From the NCBI RefSeq assembly GCF_042920265.1, contig NZ_JBDQZI010000010.1, forward strand, positions 93,876 to 157,875: a stretch of DNA of 64,000 nt. The letters run 5' to 3'. Origin of the DNA: Lysinibacillus_B sp042920265. Lineage in GTDB: Bacteria > Bacillota > Bacilli > Bacillales_A > Planococcaceae. Shown piece by piece: positions 45,350-54,472 of the stretch. How positions within the stretch are numbered: position 1 is the first letter of the stretch; the number at the start of each line of letters is the position of its first letter. A program made the position numbers and the translations under genes. The notes beneath the pieces were generated by a model. That model did not search any database. It saw nothing but the letters and a program-made list of their open reading frames with translations, and had not been told where the DNA came from.

Positions 45350-46663
45350 GTGTTTTGGCTACAATTTTTGATTTTATTACTCTGTATCTTCATCGGTGCG
45401 AGGTTAGGCGGACTCGGACTCGGCGTAATGGGTGGGGTTGGATTAGCCATCTTTGTATTCGTGTTCGGACTTGAACCGACATCGGCGCCGATTGATGTGA
45501 TGCTGATGATTTTAGCTGTCATTACGGCTGCTGGAGCGCTTCAAGCAGCTGGAGGGCTGGAATATCTCGTGCATCTTGCAGAGAAAGCATTAAGAAAAAA
45601 TCCGAAACGAATTACATTCATCGCCCCTATCGTAACGTACGTTTTTACTTTTTGTGCAGGTACTGGACATGTATCTTATTCTGTTTTACCAGTAATTGCT
45701 GAAGTGGCAAGGGAATCAGGTATTCGCCCTGAAAGACCGATGTCCATCGCCGTCATTGCATCACAGCAAGCGATTACCGCCAGTCCGATTTCAGCAGCGA
45801 CTGTCGCCTTATTAGCTTTACTGGCTGATTTTCAAATTACATTACTCGATATTTTAATGATTGCCGTTCCTTCTACTTTTATTGGCTGTATGATTGCGGC
45901 CTTTGCGGTGAGTCGAAAAGGAAAAGAGCTACCGGAAGATCCACTTTATTTACAACGCTTAGAGGAAGGCTTAGCGCCTATTAAACAGGATAAAAAAGTA
46001 TTTCACCCTACGAATGCATCAAAACTTTCCGTTGTATTGTTCTTACTTGCTGCCGTACTAGTCGTAATACTTGGTTCATTTGAAAAATTACGTCCAGGTT
46101 GGAATATAGACGGCGAATTCACACGTATGTCGATGCCCGTGGCGATTCAAATCATTATGTTGACCATTGCCGCTTTAATCATTATCTCCTGTAAGGCAAA
46201 TGTGGACGAAATTGTTGGTGGGAGTGTATTTAAAGCGGGAGCTGCTGCGGTTGTAGCGATTTTTGGGATTGCTTGGATGGGAGATACATTTTTCAATGGA
46301 AATGCTGAACTGATCAACGGCTCCATTTCAGGACTCGTCACAGCAGCCCCATGGTTATTTGCGATTGCCTTATTTGTCCTTTCGATTTTGCTATATAGCC
46401 AAGCTGCGACCGTTCGAACACTCATGCCTCTTGGGATAACGCTCGGGATTAGTCCAGCCTTATTACTTGCCATGTTCCCTGCGGTGAATGGTTATTTCTT
46501 CATTCCAAACTATCCAACAGTCGTTGCCGCCATTAACTTTGACCGCACCGGCACAACTCGCATCGGAAAATACATTCTCAATCATAGCTTTATGCTGCCT
46601 GGTTTAATTTCAACAATTTCTGCTATTGTAATTGGGATATTATTGAGTATGGTTTTGCTGTAG
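45350..46663 (+). CDS. Anaerobic C4-dicarboxylate carrier, DcuA/DcuB family
   Basis: 437 residues from GTG 45350, nine bases after GGAGG; the TTG at 45335 precedes that ribosome site and is rejected. Twelve or so hydrophobic segments. The start LQFLILLLCIFIGARLGGLG and AAGALQAAGGLEYLV match the N-terminal signature of DcuA/DcuB, and SQQAITASPISAATVALL and the terminal NFDRTGTTRIGKY are conserved too. These carriers exchange aspartate, fumarate, malate and succinate. Single gene with terminator. A second, decayed copy of its 3' end is seen at 52030. Confidence 0.9.
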   Translation: MFWLQFLILLLCIFIGARLGGLGLGVMGGVGLAIFVFVFGLEPTSAPIDVMLMILAVITAAGALQAAGGLEYLVHLAEKALRKNPKRITFIAPIVTYVFTFCAGTGHVSYSVLPVIAEVARESGIRPERPMSIAVIASQQAITASPISAATVALLALLADFQITLLDILMIAVPSTFIGCMIAAFAVSRKGKELPEDPLYLQRLEEGLAPIKQDKKVFHPTNASKLSVVLFLLAAVLVVILGSFEKLRPGWNIDGEFTRMSMPVAIQIIMLTIAALIIISCKANVDEIVGGSVFKAGAAAVVAIFGIAWMGDTFFNGNAELINGSISGLVTAAPWLFAIALFVLSILLYSQAATVRTLMPLGITLGISPALLLAMFPAVNGYFFIPNYPTVVAAINFDRTGTTRIGKYILNHSFMLPGLISTISAIVIGILLSMVLL

Positions 46664-46705
46664 AAGATATATTCGCAGACGAGCCTGCACTACAATGAAA
46701 CACAG

Positions 46706-46740
46706 CTAGCCCTTGCAAAAAGCAAAGGCTAGTTTTATTT
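46706..46740 (+). terminator. Terminator of the Dcu gene
   Basis: CTAGCCCTTGC, AAAAA loop, GCAAAGGCTAG, then TTTTATTTTTATT. Confidence 0.9.
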
Positions 46741-47120
46741 TTATTCTATTTCTTCCCGTATCTCTTACACAAACATAAGTAGCCATGTAAAATAAGCTAC
46801 ACACTTAGAAAATATACTATTTTTATAGAAATAAATCGCTTTATGCAGATTCAGCCACTTTAATACAGCCACTCTCTGTTGACAATTTAAGAAAGGATGA
46901 AAAAATTGTTTTATTTCTTTGTGCATAGGACAATAAATGTGCGTTTTATTACAATTTAACACGAAATGTAAATTTTTTGTTAAGATGTAAAGAGTGTTTA
47001 TTGTTTAAGTAAAATAATATAAATTTACCATTTCTTTTTCAGTTATAAATATACGATTCGCTAACATATATCATTACTATTTCAAAAACGTACAATAAAA
47101 AACAGTTGGGAGGATTCCCT
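46741..47120. other. Intergenic before the GGDEF-EAL gene
   Basis: 380 AT-rich bases without a gene; I see no riboswitch or clear promoter. Confidence 0.4.
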
Positions 47121-48770
47121 TTGTCAAGTAAGCTAAAAGAGTTATATGATATTGAAGCTGCATTAAATGCTACTACCATATTAGCTATAACAGATACGAA
47201 AGGTAAGATTATCTTTGCTAACGAGAAATTTTGTGAAATTTCAAAGTATCCTTTAGAAGAATTGATTGGGAAAACACATAAAATTATAAACTCCGGTTAC
47301 CATGAACCACAATTTTTCAAAAATTTGTGGCAAACCATTTCCAAAGGGCAAACATGGCGAGGCGAAATTCAAAACAAAGCTAAAGACGGGACCCTTTACT
47401 GGGTGGATACATACATTATTCCTTTTCTCAATGATCAGGGACAGCCTTATCAATACGTTTCCATTCGTCATGACATTACAGAACGAAAATTACTAGAGCA
47501 TAAAATTCAACAGCAACTTATTATCGACTCAATCACGGGTTTACCTAATACAAATTATTTAAAAACGTCGGTCGAAAAACTAATGATCATGCATGAAGAA
47601 ATGACCTTACTTTGTATCAATGTCGATGATTTTAAAAGCTTTAATGAGAGTTTAGGCAATTGTGAAGCTGATCAGATTTTACGTTCAATCGGCGAAAAAT
47701 TGGCTGAAATCGTAAAAGGCGAACAAAATATACTAGCCAAAACGTATGGTGATGAATTTGCATTAGTTGTTTTAGGAGATGCTCCATCTGCGCGGGGAGT
47801 CATTCAAAAGATATTTAAACTATTCGAAAAACCCATTAAATATGGAGAGATTGATTATTATATTACGATTTCCATGGGTGCTGTTCATTACCCTACCTAT
47901 GCAACGTGCTATGAAGAGCTATTTCAACATGCAAATCGTGCGTTGCAACTCGCAAAGTTAAATGGGAAAAATACATTTATGTTCTTTAATGACAACATCA
48001 TTGAAGATACAAATCGACGTTTAAAGTTAAAAAATTTACTATATGAAGCGATACAACAGAAACGCTTTACGATGGCTTATCAACCCCAATATAACAATCA
48101 AGGGGAATTGACTAGCTTTGAAGCACTTGTTCGATGGCATGACCCAATACAAGGGATTATTTCTCCTGGCGAATTTATCCCGATCGCGGAGCGCACCGGT
48201 TTAATCATCCCTTTAGGCTACTTACTATTTGAGCTTGTGTTGCAAGAATTTCACTCACTTCAACTAGCTGCTGGGAAGAAAATACAAGTCGCTTTCAACC
48301 TTTCGCTAAAGCAATTTTTTGATACAAACTTAACGAATCACCTTATTTCGTTATGCGAAGTGTATAAGGTCAATCCACATGACATTAAATTAGAAATCAC
48401 AGAGAGTGTCGCTGCAACAAATATAGAAAATGTGATTCACATTATTTCTAAGCTTCGGTCATTAGGCATGGAGGTTGCACTAGATGATTACGGTACGGGC
48501 TTTTCTAGTTTACAATACTTAAAAGATTTCCAAATTAATTGTATTAAAATTGATCAAAGTTTTGTAAAAGATTTATTAATACATCCTTCAAACAAAGCTA
48601 TTATTAATAGTACGATTCAAATGGCTCATGAGCTTGGTTTTACCGTCTTGGCAGAAGGGGTAGAAACAAAAGAACAATACGATTATTTAAAAAATAAAGG
48701 ATGCGATAGTTTTCAAGGCTATTTTTTAGGGAAGCCACAGCCGTTAAGCTATTATCAACAGGGGCAATAA
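47121..48770 (+). CDS. PAS-GGDEF-EAL protein, probable c-di-GMP phosphodiesterase
   Basis: 549 residues from TTG 47121, seven bases after GGGAGG; the TTG at 47106 overlaps that site. PAS domain about 10-125 (FANEKFCEISKY ... DGTLYWVDTYIIPF ... SIRHDITERK), GGDEF domain about 135-290 with YGDEF at 209-213 in place of GGDEF, and EAL domain about 302-545 with EALVRW (334), ITESVA, DDYGTGFSSL, IKIDQSFV, AEGVET and FQGYFLGKP. All EAL metal and catalytic positions seem intact, so it should hydrolyse c-di-GMP, with the GGDEF part possibly regulatory. No membrane segment; sensing through PAS. Confidence 0.92.
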   Translation: MSSKLKELYDIEAALNATTILAITDTKGKIIFANEKFCEISKYPLEELIGKTHKIINSGYHEPQFFKNLWQTISKGQTWRGEIQNKAKDGTLYWVDTYIIPFLNDQGQPYQYVSIRHDITERKLLEHKIQQQLIIDSITGLPNTNYLKTSVEKLMIMHEEMTLLCINVDDFKSFNESLGNCEADQILRSIGEKLAEIVKGEQNILAKTYGDEFALVVLGDAPSARGVIQKIFKLFEKPIKYGEIDYYITISMGAVHYPTYATCYEELFQHANRALQLAKLNGKNTFMFFNDNIIEDTNRRLKLKNLLYEAIQQKRFTMAYQPQYNNQGELTSFEALVRWHDPIQGIISPGEFIPIAERTGLIIPLGYLLFELVLQEFHSLQLAAGKKIQVAFNLSLKQFFDTNLTNHLISLCEVYKVNPHDIKLEITESVAATNIENVIHIISKLRSLGMEVALDDYGTGFSSLQYLKDFQINCIKIDQSFVKDLLIHPSNKAIINSTIQMAHELGFTVLAEGVETKEQYDYLKNKGCDSFQGYFLGKPQPLSYYQQGQ

Positions 48771-48831
48771 ATCCCTAAAAATAGAGACTGCGTTAATTTA
48801 AAAAATCTACTTGAAGCACTTTCAATACGGA

Positions 48832-48869
48832 AAAGGAGAACTTCCCCCTTCATGAGGAAATTCTCCTTT
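48832..48869. terminator. Hairpin between GGDEF-EAL gene and opuAC
   Basis: AAAGGAGAA and TTCTCCTTT, with further pairing inside, between convergent genes. T-tracts are short, so efficiency is uncertain. Confidence 0.6.
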
Positions 48870-48890
48870 CTACTAACAGTGAACGAATCG

Positions 48891-49805
48891 TTACTCTTTT
48901 GGCTGCAAATCCTCAATCGAGTCGATATCCATATATGTCGGCACAACAAAGCCCGTCTGTGTACCTTTTAAGTTCTCACCTAAATCCACTACGTCTTCCT
49001 TATGTTTTTCATAAAAAGACTGGTGTGTTGACGGTAACCACGGAGCGACAGTAGCATCCGCTTCACCAGTAGCGATTGCTTGGAACATAATGGCCGGATC
49101 AACTGGTGTCACGGTGACATCGTAGCCTAATTGTTCTAATACTGCCTCCACTACACTACTTGAAGCTCTTTCTGTATCCCACGGAGTTGACACGATTTCA
49201 ATTTCTTTTCCATCTACTTTGTTGATCCCTTCTGTCCATTCATTTACTCGATCCTTGTTTTCTTCTATCCAGTTCATTGCCGCTTCCTCAAAGGAAACAT
49301 TTTGTGCATCGTACATGACCGCTTCCATATCTTCTGGCTCCCAATAAAATCGATCCAAAACAGTATACGCATTAGGGTAGTCCGTTTCAAAACCTTTACG
49401 CACAAGCGTATTAATATTTTCCTTTCCACCTAATGTCCCTTTAGGATCTTCCAAAAACTTTAAATCATATGCGGAGAACTTCCAGTGCGGTGTCCATCCG
49501 GTAATAATAATAGGTTCTTCATTTTTAATCGCTTGTTCCAATGAACCTAACATGCCCGCTGTTGAACTTTCAACAAGTTCCCAACCGTTTAAGTTTTCAT
49601 ATTCCTCTAACGTATTTCTTGAAAGTTCGGTTAACCCTGCTCCCGGTTCAATACCTGTAATCCTATAATCTATTTGTTCCCCTATGCTTACAGAATCGCC
49701 TGTTGCATTCTCGCTATTTAGATTGCCCTCTTCATCACCACACCCGGTTAATAGTAATGAAACCGCTAACCCGACAGTGACTCCTGCCGACTTGAATTTT
49801 ATCAT
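48891..49805 (-). CDS. opuAC: Glycine betaine-binding lipoprotein
   Basis: 304 residues. Lipobox LLLTGC (C22). Layout follows Bacillus OpuAC: GIEPGAG and GWTPHW first, then TPWDTERASS and APWLPSTH. The three tryptophans that form the betaine-binding cage are W104, W209 and W256. It binds glycine betaine or a similar quaternary amine outside the membrane for an ABC importer. No OpuAA/OpuAB genes adjoin it, so it must work with a transporter encoded elsewhere or be an extra receptor. Confidence 0.92.
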   Translation of the reverse strand: MIKFKSAGVTVGLAVSLLLTGCGDEEGNLNSENATGDSVSIGEQIDYRITGIEPGAGLTELSRNTLEEYENLNGWELVESSTAGMLGSLEQAIKNEEPIIITGWTPHWKFSAYDLKFLEDPKGTLGGKENINTLVRKGFETDYPNAYTVLDRFYWEPEDMEAVMYDAQNVSFEEAAMNWIEENKDRVNEWTEGINKVDGKEIEIVSTPWDTERASSSVVEAVLEQLGYDVTVTPVDPAIMFQAIATGEADATVAPWLPSTHQSFYEKHKEDVVDLGENLKGTQTGFVVPTYMDIDSIEDLQPKE

Positions 49806-49895
49806 TTTTATATCCCCCTTAATTACAAAAATTGGCTTTTCGATGAAAGACTTTCATCATAAAATTTTACTCAGCCTCAAAAATCAACAACTCAA

Positions 49896-49924
49896 TATTA
49901 ACAACAGGTTGTTACTTTTGTCAA
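49896..49924 (-). promoter_or_regulatory. Candidate promoter/operator of opuAC
   Basis: Reverse strand TTGACA (49919-49924), 17-base spacer, TTAATA (49896-49901). The palindrome AACAACAGGTTGTT (49900-49913) fills the spacer, a good place for a repressor. Confidence 0.55.
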
Positions 49925-50298
49925 TGAACTCCATTTTATGATTAGTACTGTGCTTATTTAAACAATTACGTCTAGGCTGGGACAAAGCAATTCAAAATAA
50001 AAGGAACAGATAAACAAATTGACTTTAAAGATTAGTCTCCATGTTGCAAGCTTACCGTCTCATTTACTTGCATTTCGGCTAAAAATACATGTTTTTGAAC
50101 GGTTCGATGTAGGATTGGGACTAGATACGGTAGTATTTTGCTCGGATGCAGCGACTTTTTTCGGATACCCTAGCTTTTTGACCGTTCAACGCGCGCTTTT
50201 GCCTGGATATGGCAAGGGTTTGCTCGCACCGATTTGTTTTGACCGTTCAATGTCTACAGTTTTAAGATGGTTTATATAGGGAATGAGGAATCCATATA
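49925..50298. other. Intergenic
   Basis: No supported gene. A TTG-initiated frame at 50019-50279 has no ribosome site and no recognisable domain. Confidence 0.4.
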
Positions 50299-50335
50299 AA
50301 AAATCAGCCTGTGTCAATTGGCACGGGCTGATTTT
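50299..50335 (-). terminator. Terminator downstream of tetR
   Basis: AAAATCAGCC...GGGCTGATTTT with a T-run on the reverse-strand side, about 160 bases after the tetR stop. Confidence 0.75.
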
Positions 50336-50497
50336 CAGTAAATATTTATCGTTTTGGGGAATTTTTTGTTATATAAAGAATATTTAACCCTTCCCTAGCT
50401 ACAAATATACTTCTAAAACAGTAACATAAGTCCAGATTCGGATTTAACTTCTTCCAGTATTTGTTGGAACACCTACAAAAAGGTTTGCTGACAGAAG

Positions 50498-51064
50498 TTA
50501 TTTGAATGCACTTTTCGTAAATAGGATTAATTCTGCGTATTGAGCATCGATCTCTTCTTGCGTCGGAGTATCATACAAATATAATTGTTCTGCAGTAGAT
50601 TCGATTAGCCCTATTAAAATTCGGGAAGTACGTGCACAATCAATGTTTTGTCGAATTTCTCCTTTTCTGACGGACTCGTCTAATAAATTATATACCCAGT
50701 CATAAAATGGAGCATAGATGGACTCCCATTGTTTTAAATGCTCACTCTGTGCTAAACCTGCATAGAGAACAGCAAATAATTCCTTTTTTTGCTCTGTGAT
50801 CAAAAAGACAGCTTTTACAAGTTGTTCAATTTTATCATCAAAATCATGTGATAAATTGACGCTTGAATGGATGCCTTTCATAATTTCTTCAACAGCAAAT
50901 TTTGCAATTTCTGGCATTACCGAAAATTTAGATGGAAAGTATAAATAAAACGTACCTTGCGCTATGCCTGCCGCTTTGACAATATCAGATATTTTAGTGC
51001 TTTCTACACCTTTTGTCATAAACTGTTCAATCGTGGCTTCAATAATTTTTTGTTTTTTATCCAA
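50498..51064 (-). CDS. TetR/AcrR-family repressor
   Basis: 188 residues. N-terminal HTH KIIEATIEQFMTKGVESTKISDIVKAAGIAQGTFYLYFPSK is classical TetR; the C-terminal part is a helical ligand-binding domain. It sits downstream of the paired SMR efflux genes on the same strand with its own promoter region, and identical palindromes in front of both units point to it as their repressor. Confidence 0.9.
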   Translation of the reverse strand: MDKKQKIIEATIEQFMTKGVESTKISDIVKAAGIAQGTFYLYFPSKFSVMPEIAKFAVEEIMKGIHSSVNLSHDFDDKIEQLVKAVFLITEQKKELFAVLYAGLAQSEHLKQWESIYAPFYDWVYNLLDESVRKGEIRQNIDCARTSRILIGLIESTAEQLYLYDTPTQEEIDAQYAELILFTKSAFK

Positions 51065-51085
51065 TGCAATACCACCCCATATTCA

Positions 51086-51104
51086 TTGAATGATTCTCAT
51101 TCAT
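51086..51104 (-). promoter_or_regulatory. TetR operator copy 1 (tetR promoter)
   Basis: Reverse strand ATGAATGA-GAA-TCATTCAA, 22 bases before the tetR start. Same arms and three-base spacer as the site at 51952. Confidence 0.75.
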
Positions 51105-51214
51105 AGTTACTTTCATCTTAACGAATATTAAAGGAAAGAACAATGAACATGTTCTTTTTCATCCCGATAGATAAACGAAAAAGAGCAAGAAAATATTCTG
51201 TGCTCTCTCATCTA

Positions 51215-51529
51215 TTACGAAACATATTTTAACCCTGAAACACCAATCACAATCACAATCACAGCGACAATTCGTCCCATGCTTTTTGATTCTCCAAAAA
51301 ACAGCATATTAATTAGAACAGCTGCTGTCGTCCCTATACCAATCCACACTGCATAGGCAATACTCACTTGTAAATAATCAAACGAAGCATATAAAAAGTA
51401 AAATGCTCCACTGAATCCAGCGATTAAAATAAAGGCGTTCATAAAATTTTTCGTTGTACTAAATTTTTTTAAACCAATTACGCCGACTGTCTCTAAAATG
51501 GCTGCTAAAAATACAAATAACCAACCCAA
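51215..51529 (-). CDS. SMR efflux subunit, YkkD-like
   Basis: 104 residues, four transmembrane helices, with the essential membrane glutamate in LETVGVIGLKK (E13) and the conserved AYAVWIGIGTTAAVL segment. Small multidrug resistance proteins exchange protons for cationic compounds or guanidinium. It directly follows (no gap) a second SMR gene, so the pair probably works as a heterodimer. No guanidine riboswitch is seen upstream, in contrast to B. subtilis ykkCD. Confidence 0.88.
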   Translation of the reverse strand: MGWLFVFLAAILETVGVIGLKKFSTTKNFMNAFILIAGFSGAFYFLYASFDYLQVSIAYAVWIGIGTTAAVLINMLFFGESKSMGRIVAVIVIVIGVSGLKYVS

Positions 51530-51877
51530 TTACGCCGCCTCCTTTTGAAGTTTTCGCTCAGATACCGTATCCGCAATATTTAACATCATGACCCCAATGA
51601 CAATTACACATATAAATACAATTTTACTAGCAGTAAAACCCTCATTGAATATAAAAATATCCATCAATGCGGTACCTACTGTGCCTGCAGCTGCAAATAC
51701 GGCATATACCGTACCAGTTGGTAAACCTTCACAAGCTTTAGAAAGAAACCAAAAATCTACAGCAATGATTGGTATTATAATTGCCCAATGCCACCATGTA
51801 CTCGCAACATTAAAACCGAAAATCCATAATAATTCGCATAAGCTTGTCAATCCAACATACATCCACGACTTATTCAT
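51530..51877 (-). CDS. SMR efflux subunit, YkkC-like
   Basis: 115 residues, four helices, the membrane glutamate in CELLWIFGFN (E14) and GLPTGTVYAVFAAAGTVGTAL. A charged tail (SERKLQKEAA) extends beyond the last helix, as in the longer partner of paired SMR systems. First gene of the two-gene efflux operon. Confidence 0.88.
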   Translation of the reverse strand: MNKSWMYVGLTSLCELLWIFGFNVASTWWHWAIIIPIIAVDFWFLSKACEGLPTGTVYAVFAAAGTVGTALMDIFIFNEGFTASKIVFICVIVIGVMMLNIADTVSERKLQKEAA

Positions 51878-51951
51878 CTTTTACCTCCTCGTATTACTAT
51901 TTATTGTTGAAAAATTGTTATTCGATTAAGTTAGGATAACAATTCATAAAA

Positions 51952-51970
51952 TGAATGACGTTCATTCATA
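51952..51970 (-). promoter_or_regulatory. TetR operator copy 2 (SMR operon promoter)
   Basis: ATGAATGA-CGT-TCATTCAT, perfect eight-base arms, 75 bases before the first SMR gene. Confidence 0.8.
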
Positions 51971-52029
51971 ATTTATCATATATAGTTATGAAAATCAAAT
52001 TTATAGTTTAGATTTAGTTGATTGTATAG

Positions 52030-52113
52030 GAGTTTATGATGATGGATCCGTCTTCGTCGCTGCCGTTCACTTTGACCGCACCAGCATAACGCGAATCGCA
52101 AAATACATTTTAC
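52030..52113 (+). pseudogene. Relic of the 3' end of a dcu-type gene
   Basis: In frame, this stretch reads GVYDDGSVFVAAVHFDRT and then SITRIAKYIL. The dcu gene at 45350 has TVVAAINFDRTGTTRIGKYIL at the same place. No start, upstream part or intact downstream end remains, so it is a decayed second copy or the trace of an old duplication. Confidence 0.6.
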
Positions 52114-52365
52114 TACGTATTCTTTTTGTCACAAAAAAATCCCCATTTTCTCAGTAGGAAAATGAAGATTTTTAGGATCTCAATAAAAGGTAATTAATTA
52201 CTTAAATCTAGTAAGGGTAGCGTCAGAAAAATGCGGAGTTACAACGTTAAAGAAAGAATTGTTACTTCATCGACGCTTTGGGTGCTTTTTTATTCAACTA
52301 ACGGAGCAGGTTAGTATAAGAGCTATCAGCATCCATTAATTTGTTTAATATTTAAGCAAAAATAT

Positions 52366-52619
52366 AGAGCATGTTTTTAAAACATGCTCTCAGAGCGTCG
52401 ACAAACTAATTTCTGAGCAGAAAATTAGCACGGTCGGACGCTCTTTTATTGATTAATGCAGATTTTTAAAATTCACAGGCTTTCAGAAACATTGCTATTA
52501 CAGGATTCTTTATAAATCCAAATGACGATAAGAAAGCACCCTAAATATAAAAATAGTAGACAAAATCGAAAAAATCGACTTTGTCTACAGTCTGAGAGCA
52601 TGTTTTTAAAACATGCTCT
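52366..52619. repeat. Hairpin-rich block bounded by two identical 25-base inverted repeats
   Basis: The palindrome AGAGCATG-TTTTTAAAA-CATGCTCT occurs at 52366-52390 and again, base for base, at 52595-52619. Between them are AGAGCGTC...GACGCTCT (about 52392-52444, with an inner AATTTCTG/CAGAAATT-type stem and a T-rich tail) and GTAGACAAA...TTTGTCTAC (about 52556-52589). No gene. The right copy is 15 bases after the AroM-like stop and can serve as terminator of the reverse operon. Confidence 0.75.
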
Positions 52620-52633
52620 ATATACCTTCTATA

Positions 52634-53269
52634 TTATTTAAAATGCTTTAAGGTTTGTTTAAGTGGGTTCCATATTGGTGTATCTGATAATTGTTGTAAT
52701 TCTAAATGCAATTCTGAACTATAACTTATACAATCTAACACAACTTGTTTCGCTCCAGTTTTTTCTATATGATACTGAATTTCCTTAGCTGTTGTTTCTA
52801 AAGGGTTAAATGTATGAACTATCGCTTCTATCCCTGCTTCACTCCATTTTCGTTGAGCAAAGGAAATTTGATTTTCAATAGGAACACAAACAAGTACGGG
52901 TTGTTGTTTAGTACTTTTAACCATTTTTTCAATAATATCTGTTGGTAAAACGACAGGGATATTCGCTGAAAAAACAGGAAATGCTGCTGAACAAAGTAAG
53001 ATTGCCGTGTTATAACCTTTTTGATGTAGTTCATTTGTAGCTTTTTCAATATAAGGAATTAATATATCTCTTTCAATTTCATACGATCCAAAATTCGTAC
53101 GAACAAATAATGGCGTATTACCTGAAATACTACTAATCTCTTCAATTTCAGGTTGCGTCAAATTGTCTAAGGCACCGATTATTTCAAATTTTTCATAACC
53201 ATTGTTCACAATGACCTGTTCTAAATCTACTCTAGGGGTCGTACCTAATGTAACAAAGCCAATACTCAT
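52634..53269 (-). CDS. AroM-like two-cysteine protein, possible racemase
   Basis: 211 residues from ATG 53269, nine bases after AAAGGA; TTG 53278 and GTG 53275 are rejected. The N-terminus IGFVTLGTTPRVDL is typical of the AroM family (function unknown). C93 in LLCSAAFP and C180 in LDCISYSS lie in the two symmetric positions where cofactor-independent Asp/Glu/hydantoin racemases carry their catalytic cysteines. As last gene of a carbamoylase/cyclic amidohydrolase operon, a racemase role for a hydantoin, ureido acid or amino acid is a reasonable inference. Confidence 0.75.
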   Translation of the reverse strand: MSIGFVTLGTTPRVDLEQVIVNNGYEKFEIIGALDNLTQPEIEEISSISGNTPLFVRTNFGSYEIERDILIPYIEKATNELHQKGYNTAILLCSAAFPVFSANIPVVLPTDIIEKMVKSTKQQPVLVCVPIENQISFAQRKWSEAGIEAIVHTFNPLETTAKEIQYHIEKTGAKQVVLDCISYSSELHLELQQLSDTPIWNPLKQTLKHFK

Positions 53270-53271
53270 TT

Positions 53272-54429
53272 TCACCAATCCTTTAAAAAATTTTTCATGA
53301 ATTCATATGCTTCTACCAGATCATTAAGGGTAGTCCATTCCTCTGGTGTATGACTGATTCCACCTCGACTTCGAACAAAAATCAGTAATGTCGGAATTAT
53401 TTCACTGATAATCGCACTGTCATGCAACGCACCACTTACTAGTATCGGTAACTGATTATCAGAGTTGACTTTACGTAAAATTTCTCGGTCTAAAAATTGA
53501 GGAGTCTGAACAATTTGAGCATTAGAAGCTATCTTAATACCATGTCTTGCAGCTGTGACTTTCGCTTCCGCAATTAAAGTTGCAACCATTTCTTTCAGTT
53601 GTTCTAGTTTCACATGACGAATATCAAGTTGGGCTTTTACTTGATTGGGAATGACATTCGTTACATTGGGAAGCATTTCAATTCGACCAATTGTTACCTT
53701 TGCTTCTTCACCAAAAGGAAGAATAAATTGCTTTATTTTACTTGCCCACTCGCAAAAACAAATTAAAGGATCTTTACGTAACGCCATCGGTACAGTACCA
53801 GCATGTCCACTGATACCGTCAAATGTAACTTCCAAGGCAAACGAACCTACAATCGAAGAAACAAGTCCAAGTGGCTTTTGGTATAATTCAAGAACAGGAC
53901 CTTGTTCAATATGAATTTCGATAAAAGTCTCTATTGATTTTTGAAAGGGCTTACATTTTTTGTTATAATCCTTCTGAAATTTCCTACTTCCTTCTAAACC
54001 AACACCCGTTATCACACCCTCTTCATCGTAGAAAGAACAGATTATTATCGGATGTTTTATTTTTTTCTTTTGTGAATTCAATTGTTCAACGTAAATTAAT
54101 GGCAATAAAACACCAATTGTTCCATCAAAATGACCACCATTTTTAACAGTATCAAGATGGGATCCTAGCATTATCGCTGGCAGATTATCATCTTCTCCTG
54201 GGTAATAACCATAGATGGATTGGCTATGTTCAATTACTTCCATTCCTACTGCAAGCATCTTATTTTTTAACCATTCTCTAGAAAAAATTTCACTTTCTGA
54301 GCCAGCAATACGATTACTTCCACCTTCATCAGTTAATCCGATTTGAGCTAATTCATGAATAGATTGTGCAATACTATGATGAATAGGTTGATTACCGTTA
54401 GATTCCATTAACCTCGAATAAATATCCAT
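53272..54429 (-). CDS. M20-family N-carbamoyl amino acid hydrolase/allantoate amidohydrolase (2)
   Basis: 385 residues. Dinuclear metal ligands: GSHLDTV (His), HFDGTIGV (bridging Asp), YDEEG (Glu), EIHIEQGP (His) and GGISHTPEEW (His). This is the hydantoinase/carbamoylase branch of M20 with a dimerisation domain (about 210-320). It opens ureido or amide bonds of N-carbamoyl amino acids or allantoate. Second enzyme of this type in the operon; the stop precedes the AroM-like start by two bases. Confidence 0.9.
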   Translation of the reverse strand: MDIYSRLMESNGNQPIHHSIAQSIHELAQIGLTDEGGSNRIAGSESEIFSREWLKNKMLAVGMEVIEHSQSIYGYYPGEDDNLPAIMLGSHLDTVKNGGHFDGTIGVLLPLIYVEQLNSQKKKIKHPIIICSFYDEEGVITGVGLEGSRKFQKDYNKKCKPFQKSIETFIEIHIEQGPVLELYQKPLGLVSSIVGSFALEVTFDGISGHAGTVPMALRKDPLICFCEWASKIKQFILPFGEEAKVTIGRIEMLPNVTNVIPNQVKAQLDIRHVKLEQLKEMVATLIAEAKVTAARHGIKIASNAQIVQTPQFLDREILRKVNSDNQLPILVSGALHDSAIISEIIPTLLIFVRSRGGISHTPEEWTTLNDLVEAYEFMKNFLKDW

Positions 54430-54472
54430 TAACTCTCCTATTAAATACTGCGAATGTGAATACGAATTCTAC

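Noticed and set aside
48891..49805. Apparent circular permutation of the betaine-binding protein (GWTPHW half before the PWDTE half).
   Set aside because: This is the normal order in Bacillus OpuAC; the permutation exists only relative to other binding-protein families, so it is not novel here.
50019..50279. 86-codon forward frame with TTG start.
   Set aside because: No ribosome site and no recognisable protein; probably chance.
52030..52633. CRISPR-like array in the repeat-rich zone.
   Set aside because: Only two copies of the palindrome, unequal content between, no further repeats and no cas genes.
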